DNA of 35,972 bases from SVFI01 sp964519385 (lineage in GTDB: Bacteria > Bacillota > Clostridia > Lachnospirales > Lachnospiraceae): the NCBI GenBank assembly GCA_964519385.1, contig CAZFLR010000023.1:1-35972 (forward strand), read 5' to 3'. The notes beneath the pieces were generated by a model. That model was not told the origin of the DNA. It worked only from the letters and a program-made list of their open reading frames with translations, and did not search any database. Made by a program: the position numbers and the translations under genes. Positions 23,609-31,606 of this stretch are shown here, one piece after another (within the stretch, counting starts at the first letter, position 1; each line of letters starts with the position of its first letter).

Positions 23609-23806
23609 ATGAATTTTAAAGAAAGATTTCTGGCCGGAGAAATTGTGTTTGAGGAGATTGACGATTACATTGTAGAGTGGAATAATTCAGATACAACACA
23701 GACACTTGCGCATTTCCTTGGATTGAACGGCGAGGAAGAGGCTGTCTGGATTGATGAGAGCGATGAGGCTCTTGAAAATATGTTGGAAAAACAGAAAATG
23801 GGTTGA
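23609..23806 (+). CDS. Small acidic protein of unknown function
   Basis: This 65-residue protein starts at the ATG at 23609 with GGAGG ten bases upstream and lies 28 bases after the LCP gene, probably cotranscribed with it. It is acidic (many Glu/Asp), has no signal peptide or membrane segment and no cysteine. The pattern FKERFLAGEIVFEEIDDYIVEW, then LAHFLGLNGEEEAVWIDESDEALENML, reads like a folded helical protein. I do not recognise a named family. A good RBS and protein-like composition support that it is real. Confidence 0.7.
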   Translation: MNFKERFLAGEIVFEEIDDYIVEWNNSDTTQTLAHFLGLNGEEEAVWIDESDEALENMLEKQKMG

Positions 23807-23828
23807 AAAAACAGGAAAATAGGACTAA

Positions 23829-23834
23829 TATAAT
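23829..23834 (+). promoter_or_regulatory. Possible -10 element before the SulP gene
   Basis: TATAAT at 23829-23834 lies 58 bases before the SulP ATG. The nearest -35-like hexamer, TTGAAA at 23803-23808, is 20 bp away, which is too far for a standard promoter, so this is tentative. Confidence 0.3.
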
Positions 23835-23892
23835 TCTCGGTGCGATTTGCCGGCCGTAATTGGCATTCTACAGCAGATTGCAAGGAGGATTT

Positions 23893-25539
23893 ATGGAAAA
23901 ATTAAAACCGAAGTTGTTTTCTGTCATGAAAACATACACAAAGGAACAGTTTGTAAAGGATGTTGTCGCAGGAATTATTGTTGCGATTATAGCATTGCCC
24001 TTATCGATTGCCCTTGCACTTGCTTCGGGAGTATCGCCTGAGCAGGGAATTTACACGGCAATTTTTGCCGGATTTATCATCTCCTTTTTAGGGGGCTCGC
24101 GTGTGCAGATTGCAGGTCCGACGGCTGCATTTGCAACGATTGTCGCAGGAATAGTGGCTGAAAACGGAATGGAAGGTCTGATTGTGGCGACGATTCTTGC
24201 CGGAGTATTTTTGATTATTATGGGCTTTTGTCATTTCGGAAGTCTGATTAAGTTTATTCCGTACACAATCACAACGGGATTCACCTCGGGAATCGCCGTG
24301 ACGATTTTTGTCGGTCAGATTAAGGATTTTCTCGGACTGACGGTTGTGACAGAGGAACCACTGATTGAGACGATGGAGAAGCTGGAGGCGGTATGGCGAT
24401 TTTTGCCGACGATTAACTGGCAGGCGGTGCTTGTCGGAATGGTCTGCATGGTCATACTGATTGGCTGGCCGCGTATTGAAAAGAGAATTCCGCCTTCATT
24501 GATTGCTGTGCTTGTCAGCATAGCCATGGTGAAGGGATTACATATGGAAGTCAACACCATAGGAGATTTGTATGAAATTTCCAATAAGCTTCCGGCACCG
24601 CGCTTTCCGGCGTTTTCTTTCGGACTTGTGAAGCATGTTCTTCCGGATGCACTTACCATTGCGATTCTGGCGGCGATTGAATCACTGCTCTCATGCGTGG
24701 TTTCTGACAGTATGGTAAACAGTAAACATCGCTCAAATATGGAGCTTATCGCACAGGGAGCCGGTAATATTGCATCGGCACTTTTCGGGGGAATCCCGGC
24801 GACAGGTGCAATAGCAAGAACAGCAGCGAATGTAAAAAACGGCGGACGTACTCCGATTGCCGGTATGGTTCATTCGGTAACACTGCTTTTGATCCTCGTG
24901 GTGCTTATGCCTTATGCAACACTGATTCCAATGCCTGCCATAGCAGCGATTCTGTTTATGGTGGCCTACAATATGAGCGAATGGCGTGAGTTTGTTCATT
25001 TGCTGAAGACGGCACCAAAGAGTGATATCATGGTACTCATTCTGACCTTTGTACTGACAGTTGTATTTGACCTCGTTGTGGCAATTGAGTTCGGTATGGT
25101 GCTGGCAGCTCTTTTGTTTATGAAGCGCATGAGCGATGTGACAGAGGTAGAAGGCTGGACGTATGTCGATCCGGAAGATGATCCGGATAATATCGGATTA
25201 AAAGTGGTTCCTGCGCATACCTTTGTATATGAAATCAGCGGACCGATGTTCTTCGGAGCAGCAGATAAAATCATGAAAATTTCTCTGAAGGATACAGACA
25301 CATGCATTATTCTCCGTATGAGAAGTGTAAATGCCATCGATGCAACAGCGATGCATTCACTCGAACAGCTTCTGGAGAAATGCGAGAAGAAAAAAATCAA
25401 GCTCATCCTTTCGCATGTGAATGAGCAGCCGATGCGTATCATGGAAAAAGCCGGATTTGTGGATAAAGTCGGAAAAGAGTATTTCTGTGCACATATTGAT
25501 GATGCGATAGCCAAGGCAGAGACGCTTGCCGGGAAATAG
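23893..25539 (+). CDS. SulP-family anion transporter with STAS domain
   Basis: The 548-residue protein starts at the ATG at 23893 right behind AAGGAGG. The membrane part begins with the SulP signature FVKDVVAGIIVAIIALPLSI, followed by SPEQGIYTAIFAGF and GPTAAFATIVAG; this fold carries sulfate, bicarbonate or dicarboxylates by symport or exchange. The cytoplasmic STAS domain spans about 440-548 (VYEISGPMFFGAADKI, ILRMRSVNAIDATAMHSLEQL) and usually regulates transport. Which anion it carries cannot be told, as no sulfur-assimilation or carbonic anhydrase gene is adjacent. A small membrane-protein gene follows after 26 bases. Confidence 0.93.
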   Translation: MEKLKPKLFSVMKTYTKEQFVKDVVAGIIVAIIALPLSIALALASGVSPEQGIYTAIFAGFIISFLGGSRVQIAGPTAAFATIVAGIVAENGMEGLIVATILAGVFLIIMGFCHFGSLIKFIPYTITTGFTSGIAVTIFVGQIKDFLGLTVVTEEPLIETMEKLEAVWRFLPTINWQAVLVGMVCMVILIGWPRIEKRIPPSLIAVLVSIAMVKGLHMEVNTIGDLYEISNKLPAPRFPAFSFGLVKHVLPDALTIAILAAIESLLSCVVSDSMVNSKHRSNMELIAQGAGNIASALFGGIPATGAIARTAANVKNGGRTPIAGMVHSVTLLLILVVLMPYATLIPMPAIAAILFMVAYNMSEWREFVHLLKTAPKSDIMVLILTFVLTVVFDLVVAIEFGMVLAALLFMKRMSDVTEVEGWTYVDPEDDPDNIGLKVVPAHTFVYEISGPMFFGAADKIMKISLKDTDTCIILRMRSVNAIDATAMHSLEQLLEKCEKKKIKLILSHVNEQPMRIMEKAGFVDKVGKEYFCAHIDDAIAKAETLAGK

Positions 25540-25565
25540 GAGTTTTTGTAAAGGAAACAGAAGAA

Positions 25566-26021
25566 GTGAAAGAGCGTATCCTTTTGATATACAGCAGAAT
25601 AGAAAAAGATGTAAAGAATAACAGGACGGGGATTCTGGCATTTGTCGGAATCTTTCTCCTGTTTTTTGTGTTCTTCGGGGAAGTGTGTCCGTCACAGATT
25701 TTGTTTGGTTTCCCGTGCCCGGGATGCGGCCTGACACGGGCGGGTATTCTTGTGCTTCAGCTTAAGCCGGAAGAGGCGTGGCAAATGCATCCGTTTATTT
25801 ATGCATGGATCCTTCTGGCCCTTTATATATGTTATAAAAGATATATAAAAGGGACAGCGGTAAAAGGCCTGATTCCCCTGGTGATAGGGATTACGATTGC
25901 GATGCTGGTGTTTTACATATACAGGCTCTGCCGTTATTACCCGGAGGTGGAACCGATGATCCGGCAGAACGGGAGTGTGTATCACACATGCAAAAAACTG
26001 TTGGATACGCTGACCTATTGA
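25566..26021 (+). CDS. DUF2752 membrane protein
   Basis: The 151-residue protein starts at a GTG at 25566, with AAAGGAA about ten bases upstream. It has three hydrophobic segments (about 22-40, 76-92, 99-117) and the defining motif CPGCGLTRA at residues 51-59, preceded by another Cys-Pro at 41. That motif marks DUF2752, a short family of unknown function whose Cys pair could bind a metal or form a disulfide. It follows the SulP gene closely and ends ten bases before the convergent amylase gene. Confidence 0.85.
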   Translation: MKERILLIYSRIEKDVKNNRTGILAFVGIFLLFFVFFGEVCPSQILFGFPCPGCGLTRAGILVLQLKPEEAWQMHPFIYAWILLALYICYKRYIKGTAVKGLIPLVIGITIAMLVFYIYRLCRYYPEVEPMIRQNGSVYHTCKKLLDTLTY

Positions 26022-26030
26022 TAGAATGTT

Positions 26031-27473
26031 TTAAATTGGAATCCATACACTTACGGATCGGGAATTGACAGGAAAATCACCGTGTCCGGTCTGGTCGATG
26101 GATATGATGCGTCTGATGTTCATGGTCGCATCAAAAAATTTTCTGTCTGCATGAGATACTCCGACATACATATGTCTGACTGAGGCGCAGCCGGAAGAAA
26201 TGACACATGCAAGACCGGACTCAGGATGTTCGCTGTCGCCTTCACGTGTAAAACCGATACAGGACGGGGTATCAAAATAGTCATTTTGCTTTCCGTATGC
26301 ATGCGTCTGGCGCAGACTGAGCATGTTGTTCAGTGCTTTGCCGACCGGATTGACACCATGTGTAGGAATACCGTAATAGTCGCCGTAGAAAACACACGGA
26401 TATCCGCCTTCGCGAAGGAGAATCATGGCATAGGCCAATGGCTTGAACCATTCTCCAACGAAGGATTGCAATGCCTGCTCGGGCTGTGTATCATGGTTAT
26501 CCACAAAAGTGACTGCGCGCAGAGGATTGCACGAAACCAGTGTGTTGTCCAGAAGCTTTCGCAAGTCATATGTATCGGGATTATGTGATGCGTGGTAAAA
26601 ATTAAAATGTAACGGTACATCAAAAAGACTCAAGGCATAGTTCGTTTCTGCCAGATATTCGTTCAGGGCATTTACGTCCTGATGCCAGTATTCACCCACA
26701 GTGAAAAGCTCTTTCCCGGAATATGCACGCATGGCGGGAATCCAGTCACGATAAAAATCAGATCTGATATGCTTTACTGCATCCAGACGGAAACCGTCCG
26801 CACCGGTTGTATCAAGATACCATTTTCCCCACGCGGTCAATTCGTTTACCACTTCTTTGTTCTCAAAATCAAGGTCGGCTCCCATGAGGTAGTCGTAGTT
26901 TCCGTTTTCTTCATCGACATTTTGCTCCCAGGACTTTCCTTCCAATAGGAAAATACTGTTCTTCCGAGCTGTGTTATCCCAGTCTACGCCGTCAAAGTGT
27001 CCGGCATTCCATGTAAAATCAGAATATTTGCCCTTTCGTCCCGGGAAGGTAAAACGGGTCCAGGCGGAAATGGTTTCCTTTTGCGAACATATCTGATTGC
27101 GTCGAAAACCGCTGCATTCATAGGCATTCAGCGTTTCTGTCTCGTCGGCACCGGTTTTGTGATTTAAAACAACATCAGCATATATGTCGATACCGGCCTT
27201 TTGACAGGCTTTGATTGCTTCAAGATATTCTTCACGCGTACCATATTTGGTCGCGATACTTCCTTTTTGTTGAAACTCGCCCAGGTCATAAAGATCATAG
27301 GTGGCATATCCGACCCCCTCGGAACCGTTGGCATCCTTATAAGCCGGAGGTAACCAAAGAGCTGTGATTCCGCTTTTGGCAAGAGAGACTGCTTTTTGCG
27401 CGAGCTGTTTCCATAAGGAACCGTCTGCCGGAAGATACCATTCAAAAAATTGCATTAGTGTTCCGTTTGTCAT
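26031..27473 (-). CDS. Cytoplasmic alpha-amylase (GH13, Bacillus/AmyA-like)
   Basis: The 480-residue enzyme is read from the ATG at 27473 (AAGGAGG six bases upstream, overlapping the end of the preceding gene). There is no signal peptide, so it acts on intracellular maltodextrins or glycogen, cutting internal alpha-1,4 bonds. GH13 landmarks: MQFFEWYLPADGSLW at the start, YADVVLNHKTGADE, GFRLDAVKH with nucleophile Asp231, TVGEYW with Glu261, and FVDNHDTQP with Asp325. The pattern is that of the GH13_5 group, which includes E. coli AmyA and the Bacillus liquefying amylases. It is the second gene of a minus-strand pair. Confidence 0.94.
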   Translation of the reverse strand: MTNGTLMQFFEWYLPADGSLWKQLAQKAVSLAKSGITALWLPPAYKDANGSEGVGYATYDLYDLGEFQQKGSIATKYGTREEYLEAIKACQKAGIDIYADVVLNHKTGADETETLNAYECSGFRRNQICSQKETISAWTRFTFPGRKGKYSDFTWNAGHFDGVDWDNTARKNSIFLLEGKSWEQNVDEENGNYDYLMGADLDFENKEVVNELTAWGKWYLDTTGADGFRLDAVKHIRSDFYRDWIPAMRAYSGKELFTVGEYWHQDVNALNEYLAETNYALSLFDVPLHFNFYHASHNPDTYDLRKLLDNTLVSCNPLRAVTFVDNHDTQPEQALQSFVGEWFKPLAYAMILLREGGYPCVFYGDYYGIPTHGVNPVGKALNNMLSLRQTHAYGKQNDYFDTPSCIGFTREGDSEHPESGLACVISSGCASVRHMYVGVSHADRKFFDATMNIRRIISIDQTGHGDFPVNSRSVSVWIPI

Positions 27474-27484
27474 GTAAATCCTCC

Positions 27485-28348
27485 TTATTGTCTGCTCCAG
27501 CGTCCGCTTGCTCCGCACGGCAGTACAAGTTTGTTTGTGCGCACGGGGAGTCCGATTTCTCCGGCCTCCACGTTTCCGCCGAATTTAGGACAAAGTACGG
27601 TGTTCAGCATGTAAGAGAGTACGGCCGGCTGAAGCCCTGTCGTGTAGGAATTAATGAGGAAAAATTCTGCGTCCTTTGATAAAATTTTCGCGCTCAGTTC
27701 AATAAAAGGAAAAATGCTTTCTTCGATTTTCCAGATTTCGCCTTTCGGACCCCTGCCATAGGACGGAGGGTCCATGATGATACCGTCATAGGTATTGCCG
27801 CGGCGGATTTCACGTTCTACAAATTTGACACAGTCATCCACCAGCCAGCGGACACGGTCGGAGGGAATGTTACTTGAGACGGCATTTTCTTTTGCCCAGG
27901 TAACCATTCCCTTGGAGGCATCCACATGCGTAACCTTTGCTCCGGCTGCTGCGGCGGAAATTGTTGCTCCGCCCGTGTAGGCAAAAAGATTGAGAATCTT
28001 CAGTTCGCGACCGGCGTTTTTGATTTTTTCTGCGCACCAGTCCCAGTTGACTGCCTGTTCCGGGAAAAGTCCGGTATGTTTAAAACTGAACGGCTTGAGA
28101 TGGAAGGTCAGTTCCCGGTAATTGATGGTCCATTCGTTTGGAAGGTGGAAAAATTCCCATTCTCCTCCGCCTTTGCTGCTTCTGTGATAATGTCCGTTCT
28201 TTTGTTTCCATTCCGGCGCGTCGTGCGGAGTGTTCCAGATTACCTGAGGGTCCGGTCTCACCAGAATATAATTGCCCCAGCGTTCGAGCTTTTCGCCGCC
28301 GGAGGTGTCTATCACTTCATAATCGTTCCAGTTATCTGCAATCCACAT
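27485..28348 (-). CDS. Class I SAM-dependent methyltransferase (RlmI/RlmK-like)
   Basis: The 287-residue protein starts at the ATG at 28348, with AAGGAG eight bases upstream on the minus strand. The SAM-binding Rossmann core is visible: LNLFAYTGGATISAAAAGA, an acidic strand end VTHVDASKGM, and the catalytic-site motif MDPPSYGRGPKGE. NLFAYTGG plus DPPSYGRG is typical of 23S rRNA cytosine/guanine methyltransferases of the RlmI/RlmK type, but the N-terminal PUA domain is absent. It may methylate rRNA. It is cotranscribed with the amylase gene eleven bases downstream, with no obvious functional link. Confidence 0.85.
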   Translation of the reverse strand: MWIADNWNDYEVIDTSGGEKLERWGNYILVRPDPQVIWNTPHDAPEWKQKNGHYHRSSKGGGEWEFFHLPNEWTINYRELTFHLKPFSFKHTGLFPEQAVNWDWCAEKIKNAGRELKILNLFAYTGGATISAAAAGAKVTHVDASKGMVTWAKENAVSSNIPSDRVRWLVDDCVKFVEREIRRGNTYDGIIMDPPSYGRGPKGEIWKIEESIFPFIELSAKILSKDAEFFLINSYTTGLQPAVLSYMLNTVLCPKFGGNVEAGEIGLPVRTNKLVLPCGASGRWSRQ

Positions 28349-28391
28349 AAAATAATCTCCTTAAAATATATAAATAAAGTACGGTATATAC

Positions 28392-28420
28392 AATGTACAA
28401 TATTTTTATGTAATAGTCAA
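28392..28420 (-). promoter_or_regulatory. Possible promoter for the methyltransferase-amylase pair
   Basis: On the minus strand TTGACT (28420-28415) and TACATT (28397-28392) are 17 bp apart, about 44 bases before the ATG at 28348. The surrounding DNA is very A/T-rich, so chance is possible. Confidence 0.4.
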
Positions 28421-28536
28421 AACCGGGGCATAACAGCTTTTGGATTTTATACTTGTGTGAAAAAGTGAAGTGTGATAATATGTGAACTGTAGTTGCTTTT
28501 ATGGGTTAAAGCGTTGAAATGGAAGGAGTAATACAT

Positions 28537-30069
28537 ATGACAACGGCAAATATTGCTATTTTGATTACAATCATTGTCTATCTGATTTTTATGCTTGGAA
28601 TCGGATTTGTGTGTTCAAAACAAAATGAAACAACAGATGATTTTTATCTCGGAGGAAGAAAGCTCGGTCCTTTTGTTACGGCGATGAGTGCTGAAGCATC
28701 GGATATGAGCAGTTGGCTTTTGATGGGGCTTCCGGGCGTGGCTTATCTGACGGGAATTGCAGATGCATTTTGGACGGCAGCAGGTCTTGCAATCGGAACT
28801 TATATTAACTGGCTGATAGTTGCCAAAAGACTTCGTAAGTATACGATGAAATGTAACAATTCAACAACAATTCCGGTATTCTTCTCTAACAGATACCGGG
28901 ACGATAAGAAGATTCTTTCTGTGCTTGCAGCACTTGTGATTATTGTTTTCTTCGTTCCGTACACGGCCAGTGGTTTTGCTGCCTGCGGAAAACTGTTTGC
29001 AACCCTGTTTGGTTTGAATTATTTCTGGGCAATGGTAATCAGTGCAGTCGTTATTGTGGGATATACGACACTCGGAGGATTCCTTGCTGCAAGTACAACC
29101 GACTTTGTACAGAGTATTGTCATGACGATTGCAATTTTCGTTGTGCTTGGCTACGGTGTGGTAACATCAGGAGGTATGGATGCGGTGATGAACAATGCGG
29201 AGAGTCTCGCAGGTTATTTCAGTCTGACGGCAATCCATGATCCGGTATCAAAGACCGCAGGAGATTACGGTATCATGTCCATATTTTCAATGCTGGCATG
29301 GGGACTCGGCTATTTCGGTATGCCACATGTGCTTCTCCGCTTTATGGCGATAGAAGATCCGGATAAACTCAAATTATCCAGAAGAATTGCCACAGTGTGG
29401 GTAGTGATTTCGCTTGCTGTAGCAATTATGATAGGTGTGGTAGGAAATGCAATGACAAAAGCGGGCGTAATTCCGCTGCTTGAGGATTCAGAGACGATTA
29501 TCGTTGTAATTTCTGATGTGATTAGTAAGCACGGCGTTCTGGCAGCAATTATTGCCGGTCTGATTCTTTCAGGTATCCTGGCAGCAACGATGTCAACAGC
29601 AGATTCACAACTTCTGGCAGCATCTTCAAGCGTGTCTGAAAATATCATTAAGGAAGTGTGTTTCAAGAACTTATCTGAAAAAACAGGTATGATTATTGCC
29701 AGAGTATCGGTTGTTATTATTTCTGTGATTGCCGTATTCATTGCAAAAGATCCGAACAGCTCCGTGTTTGATATCGTATCCTTTGCGTGGGCAGGCTTTG
29801 GTGCAGCGTTCGGACCGGTTATGCTTCTGGCACTGTTCTGGAAACGCTCAAACAAATGGGGCGCACTTGCAGGAATGTTTACAGGAGGAGTGATGGTATT
29901 TGTGTGGAAATTCCTTGTAAAACCGATTGGCGGTGTCTGGGGAATTTATGAATTGCTTCCGGCTTTCCTTGTAGCGATTGCAGTAAATGTGATTGTCAGC
30001 CTTTTTACCAAGGCACCGTCACAGGATATGATTGACGAGTTTGAAGCTGTAAGGGCAGAATGTAAATAA
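28537..30069 (+). CDS. putP: Sodium/proline symporter (SSS family)
   Basis: The 510-residue polytopic protein starts at the ATG at 28537, because GGAAGGAG sits nine bases upstream; an earlier ATG at 28519 overlaps that RBS. The PutP signature is clear: DFYLGGRKLGPFVTAMSAEASDMSSWL (read in parts), LLMGLPG, then GYTTLGGFLAASTTDFVQS and SGILAATMSTADSQLLAASS with the Na+-coordinating Ser/Thr. It couples Na+ entry to uptake of proline, either for nutrition (Stickland-type metabolism) or osmoprotection. A GATAAT with upstream TG at 28474-28479 may be its -10. It appears to be a single-gene unit. Confidence 0.92.
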   Translation: MTTANIAILITIIVYLIFMLGIGFVCSKQNETTDDFYLGGRKLGPFVTAMSAEASDMSSWLLMGLPGVAYLTGIADAFWTAAGLAIGTYINWLIVAKRLRKYTMKCNNSTTIPVFFSNRYRDDKKILSVLAALVIIVFFVPYTASGFAACGKLFATLFGLNYFWAMVISAVVIVGYTTLGGFLAASTTDFVQSIVMTIAIFVVLGYGVVTSGGMDAVMNNAESLAGYFSLTAIHDPVSKTAGDYGIMSIFSMLAWGLGYFGMPHVLLRFMAIEDPDKLKLSRRIATVWVVISLAVAIMIGVVGNAMTKAGVIPLLEDSETIIVVISDVISKHGVLAAIIAGLILSGILAATMSTADSQLLAASSSVSENIIKEVCFKNLSEKTGMIIARVSVVIISVIAVFIAKDPNSSVFDIVSFAWAGFGAAFGPVMLLALFWKRSNKWGALAGMFTGGVMVFVWKFLVKPIGGVWGIYELLPAFLVAIAVNVIVSLFTKAPSQDMIDEFEAVRAECK

Positions 30070-30096
30070 TGAAGTAAAGAAAAGAAGTAAAGTATC

Positions 30097-30183
30097 GAAT
30101 TATGGGATTGTATTGAAAAAAATACAAAAAAGTTCTTATTTGTAGGAAATTTTTTAAAAAAAGTGCTTGCAATCCCATAATTC
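30097..30183. repeat. Perfect 14-bp inverted repeat flanking the rpsJ promoter region
   Basis: GAATTATGGGATTG (30097-30110) and CAATCCCATAATTC (30170-30183) are exact reverse complements separated by 59 bp. The right arm overlaps the last bases of the rpsJ -35 element and fills most of the -35/-10 spacer. It may be a paired operator, or a long-range hairpin in any putP readthrough transcript. Confidence 0.7.
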
Positions 30184-30195
30184 CTAGGTTATACT
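30143..30195 (+). promoter_or_regulatory. Strong promoter with UP-like element for the S10 ribosomal operon
   Basis: TTGCAA (30167-30172) and TATACT (30190-30195) are 17 bp apart. Just upstream, about 30147-30163, lies GGAAATTTTTTAAAAAAAG, which matches an alpha-subunit-binding UP element, as expected for ribosomal protein operons. The predicted start is near 30202, about 225 nt before rpsJ. Confidence 0.8.
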
Positions 30196-30201
30196 AATTT
30201 T

Positions 30202-30426
30202 TGCTGTGGCATGATAGCTATGAAGCGTGAGGTTGCTGCAAGAAATTGCAGGTTTTCCGTGGAGCGAATGTCAAGTTAGGAAACTGACGACAAGTCACTG
30301 TACCAAGTAAACAGTCTGCGTATGAAGCAGAAACGACGTGTGCGAGCTTAGGACACACACGGGAGAGTGTACAGTCACTACTTGTCGTACTAAGAACCAA
30401 AAGTACGAAAAGGAGGGACTTTTTTT
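30202..30426 (+). ncRNA. Structured 5' leader RNA of the ribosomal protein operon (candidate cis-regulator)
   Basis: These 225 bases contain no gene but many paired elements: CTGCAA-GAAA-TTGCAG (30236-30251); a bulged hairpin at 30270-30288; and a long-range stem ACGACAAG (30287-30294) with CTTGTCGT (30381-30388), extended inward by ACTGTAC (30297-30303) with GTACAGT (30369-30375). That stem encloses two hairpins, TCTGC/GCAGA (30315-30331) and CGTGTG/CACACG (30337-30361). A final hairpin CGTAC/GTACG (30386-30407) shares bases 30386-30388 with the long stem, so the two compete just upstream of the RBS AGGAGGG (30411-30417). A ribosomal-protein autoregulatory leader is the simplest reading; I cannot assign it to a known class. 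Confidence 0.6.
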
Positions 30427-30747
30427 ATGGCAAATCAGCAGGTGATGAGAATCACATTGAAAGCCTACGATCATCAGTTAGTTGATGCATCTGCAAAAAA
30501 AATCATCGAAACAGTGAAAAAGAACGGATCTCAGGTGAGTGGACCGGTACCGCTTCCTACCAAAAAGGAAGTTGTTACTATCTTAAGAGCGGTTCACAAA
30601 TACAAAGATTCCCGTGAGCAGTTTGAACAGAGAACTCACAAAAGACTGATCGATGTGATTGCACCGACACAGAAAACTGTTGATGCTCTGCAGAGATTAG
30701 AAATGCCTGCAGGTGTTTACATCGGCATCAAGATGAAAAACAACTAA
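30427..30747 (+). CDS. rpsJ: 30S ribosomal protein S10
   Basis: The 106-residue protein is the first gene of the operon. VMRITLKAYDHQLVDASAKK, GPVPLPTKKEV, HKYKDSREQFEQRTHKRLI and the VYIGIKMK end are S10 hallmarks. It also serves as the antitermination factor NusE. The ATG at 30427 lies nine bases after AGGAGGG. Confidence 0.98.
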   Translation: MANQQVMRITLKAYDHQLVDASAKKIIETVKKNGSQVSGPVPLPTKKEVVTILRAVHKYKDSREQFEQRTHKRLIDVIAPTQKTVDALQRLEMPAGVYIGIKMKNN

Positions 30748-30897
30748 TTTAATCAGACAGAGATTAGATCCTTAACAAAGGTTTATATAGAAGCAACAAA
30801 CATGTTCCACTTATATTTACCGATTACCCGGATCTAGAATGAACGACGAGGCGAAAGCTGATGACTCGTTCCGCTGTAGAAACAAGGAGGTAACAAA
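30748..30897 (+). promoter_or_regulatory. Structured rpsJ-rplC spacer
   Basis: This 150-base gap is long for the operon. TAGATCC (30765-30771) pairs with GGATCTA (30830-30836), and GAACGA (30841-30846) with TCGTTC (30866-30871) around an inner GC-GAAA-GC, ending just before the RBS AAGGAGG of rplC. It could be an internal leader or processing site. No terminator T-run and no clear promoter are seen. Confidence 0.45.
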
Positions 30898-31581
30898 ATG
30901 AAGAAAGCTATTTTAGCAACAAAAGTCGGAATGACTCAAATCTTCAATGAAGACGGTTCTTTAATTCCTGTGACCGTACTTCAGGCAGGACCTTGTGTGG
31001 TAACTCAGATCAAGACAGTTGAGAATGACGGTTACAGCGCAGTTCAGGTTGGCTTTGTAGACAAGAAAGACAAGATTGTTAACAAAGACAAAGCAGGAAA
31101 GAAGGAAGTTTACAACAGACATGGAGTAACAAAGGCTGAAAAAGGACATTTTGAAAAAGCAGGCGTTTCTTCAAAGAGATATGTCAGAGAGTTCAAGTTT
31201 GAGAATGCTGATGAATATGCTCTTGCGCAGGAAATCAAAGCAGACATCTTCGCAGAGGGCGACAAGGTAGATGCAACTGCAATCTCAAAAGGTAAAGGAT
31301 TCCAGGGTGCGATCAAGAGACATGGTCAGCACAGAGGACCTATGGCTCATGGTTCTAAATTCCATCGTCATCAGGGTTCTAACGGAGCATGTTCTTCTCC
31401 TTCAAAGGTATTTAAAGGAAAAGGAATGCCGGGTCACATGGGTAGCGTAAAAGTTACAGTACAGAACCTTGAAGTGGTTAAAGTAGATGCTGAGAAGAAT
31501 TTACTCTTAGTTAAGGGCTCCGTACCGGGACCTAAAAAAGCTTTAGTAACAATCAAAGAAACAACTAGAGCAGAGGCTTAA
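30898..31581 (+). CDS. rplC: 50S ribosomal protein L3
   Basis: The 227-residue L3 begins AILATKVGMTQIFNEDGSLIPVTVLQ, read in part, and has the conserved loop MAHGSKFHRHQGS followed by KGKGMPGHMGS. It binds the 3' end of 23S rRNA early in assembly. The ATG at 30898 follows AAGGAGG. Confidence 0.98.
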   Translation: MKKAILATKVGMTQIFNEDGSLIPVTVLQAGPCVVTQIKTVENDGYSAVQVGFVDKKDKIVNKDKAGKKEVYNRHGVTKAEKGHFEKAGVSSKRYVREFKFENADEYALAQEIKADIFAEGDKVDATAISKGKGFQGAIKRHGQHRGPMAHGSKFHRHQGSNGACSSPSKVFKGKGMPGHMGSVKVTVQNLEVVKVDAEKNLLLVKGSVPGPKKALVTIKETTRAEA

Positions 31582-31606
31582 TTAGGATGAAAGGAGGACC
31601 ATTCAG

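Noticed and set aside
30202..30426. Cobalamin, SAM or other metabolite riboswitch, or RNase P-like RNA, before rpsJ
   Set aside because: None of the conserved cores I know could be found, and the gene downstream is ribosomal.
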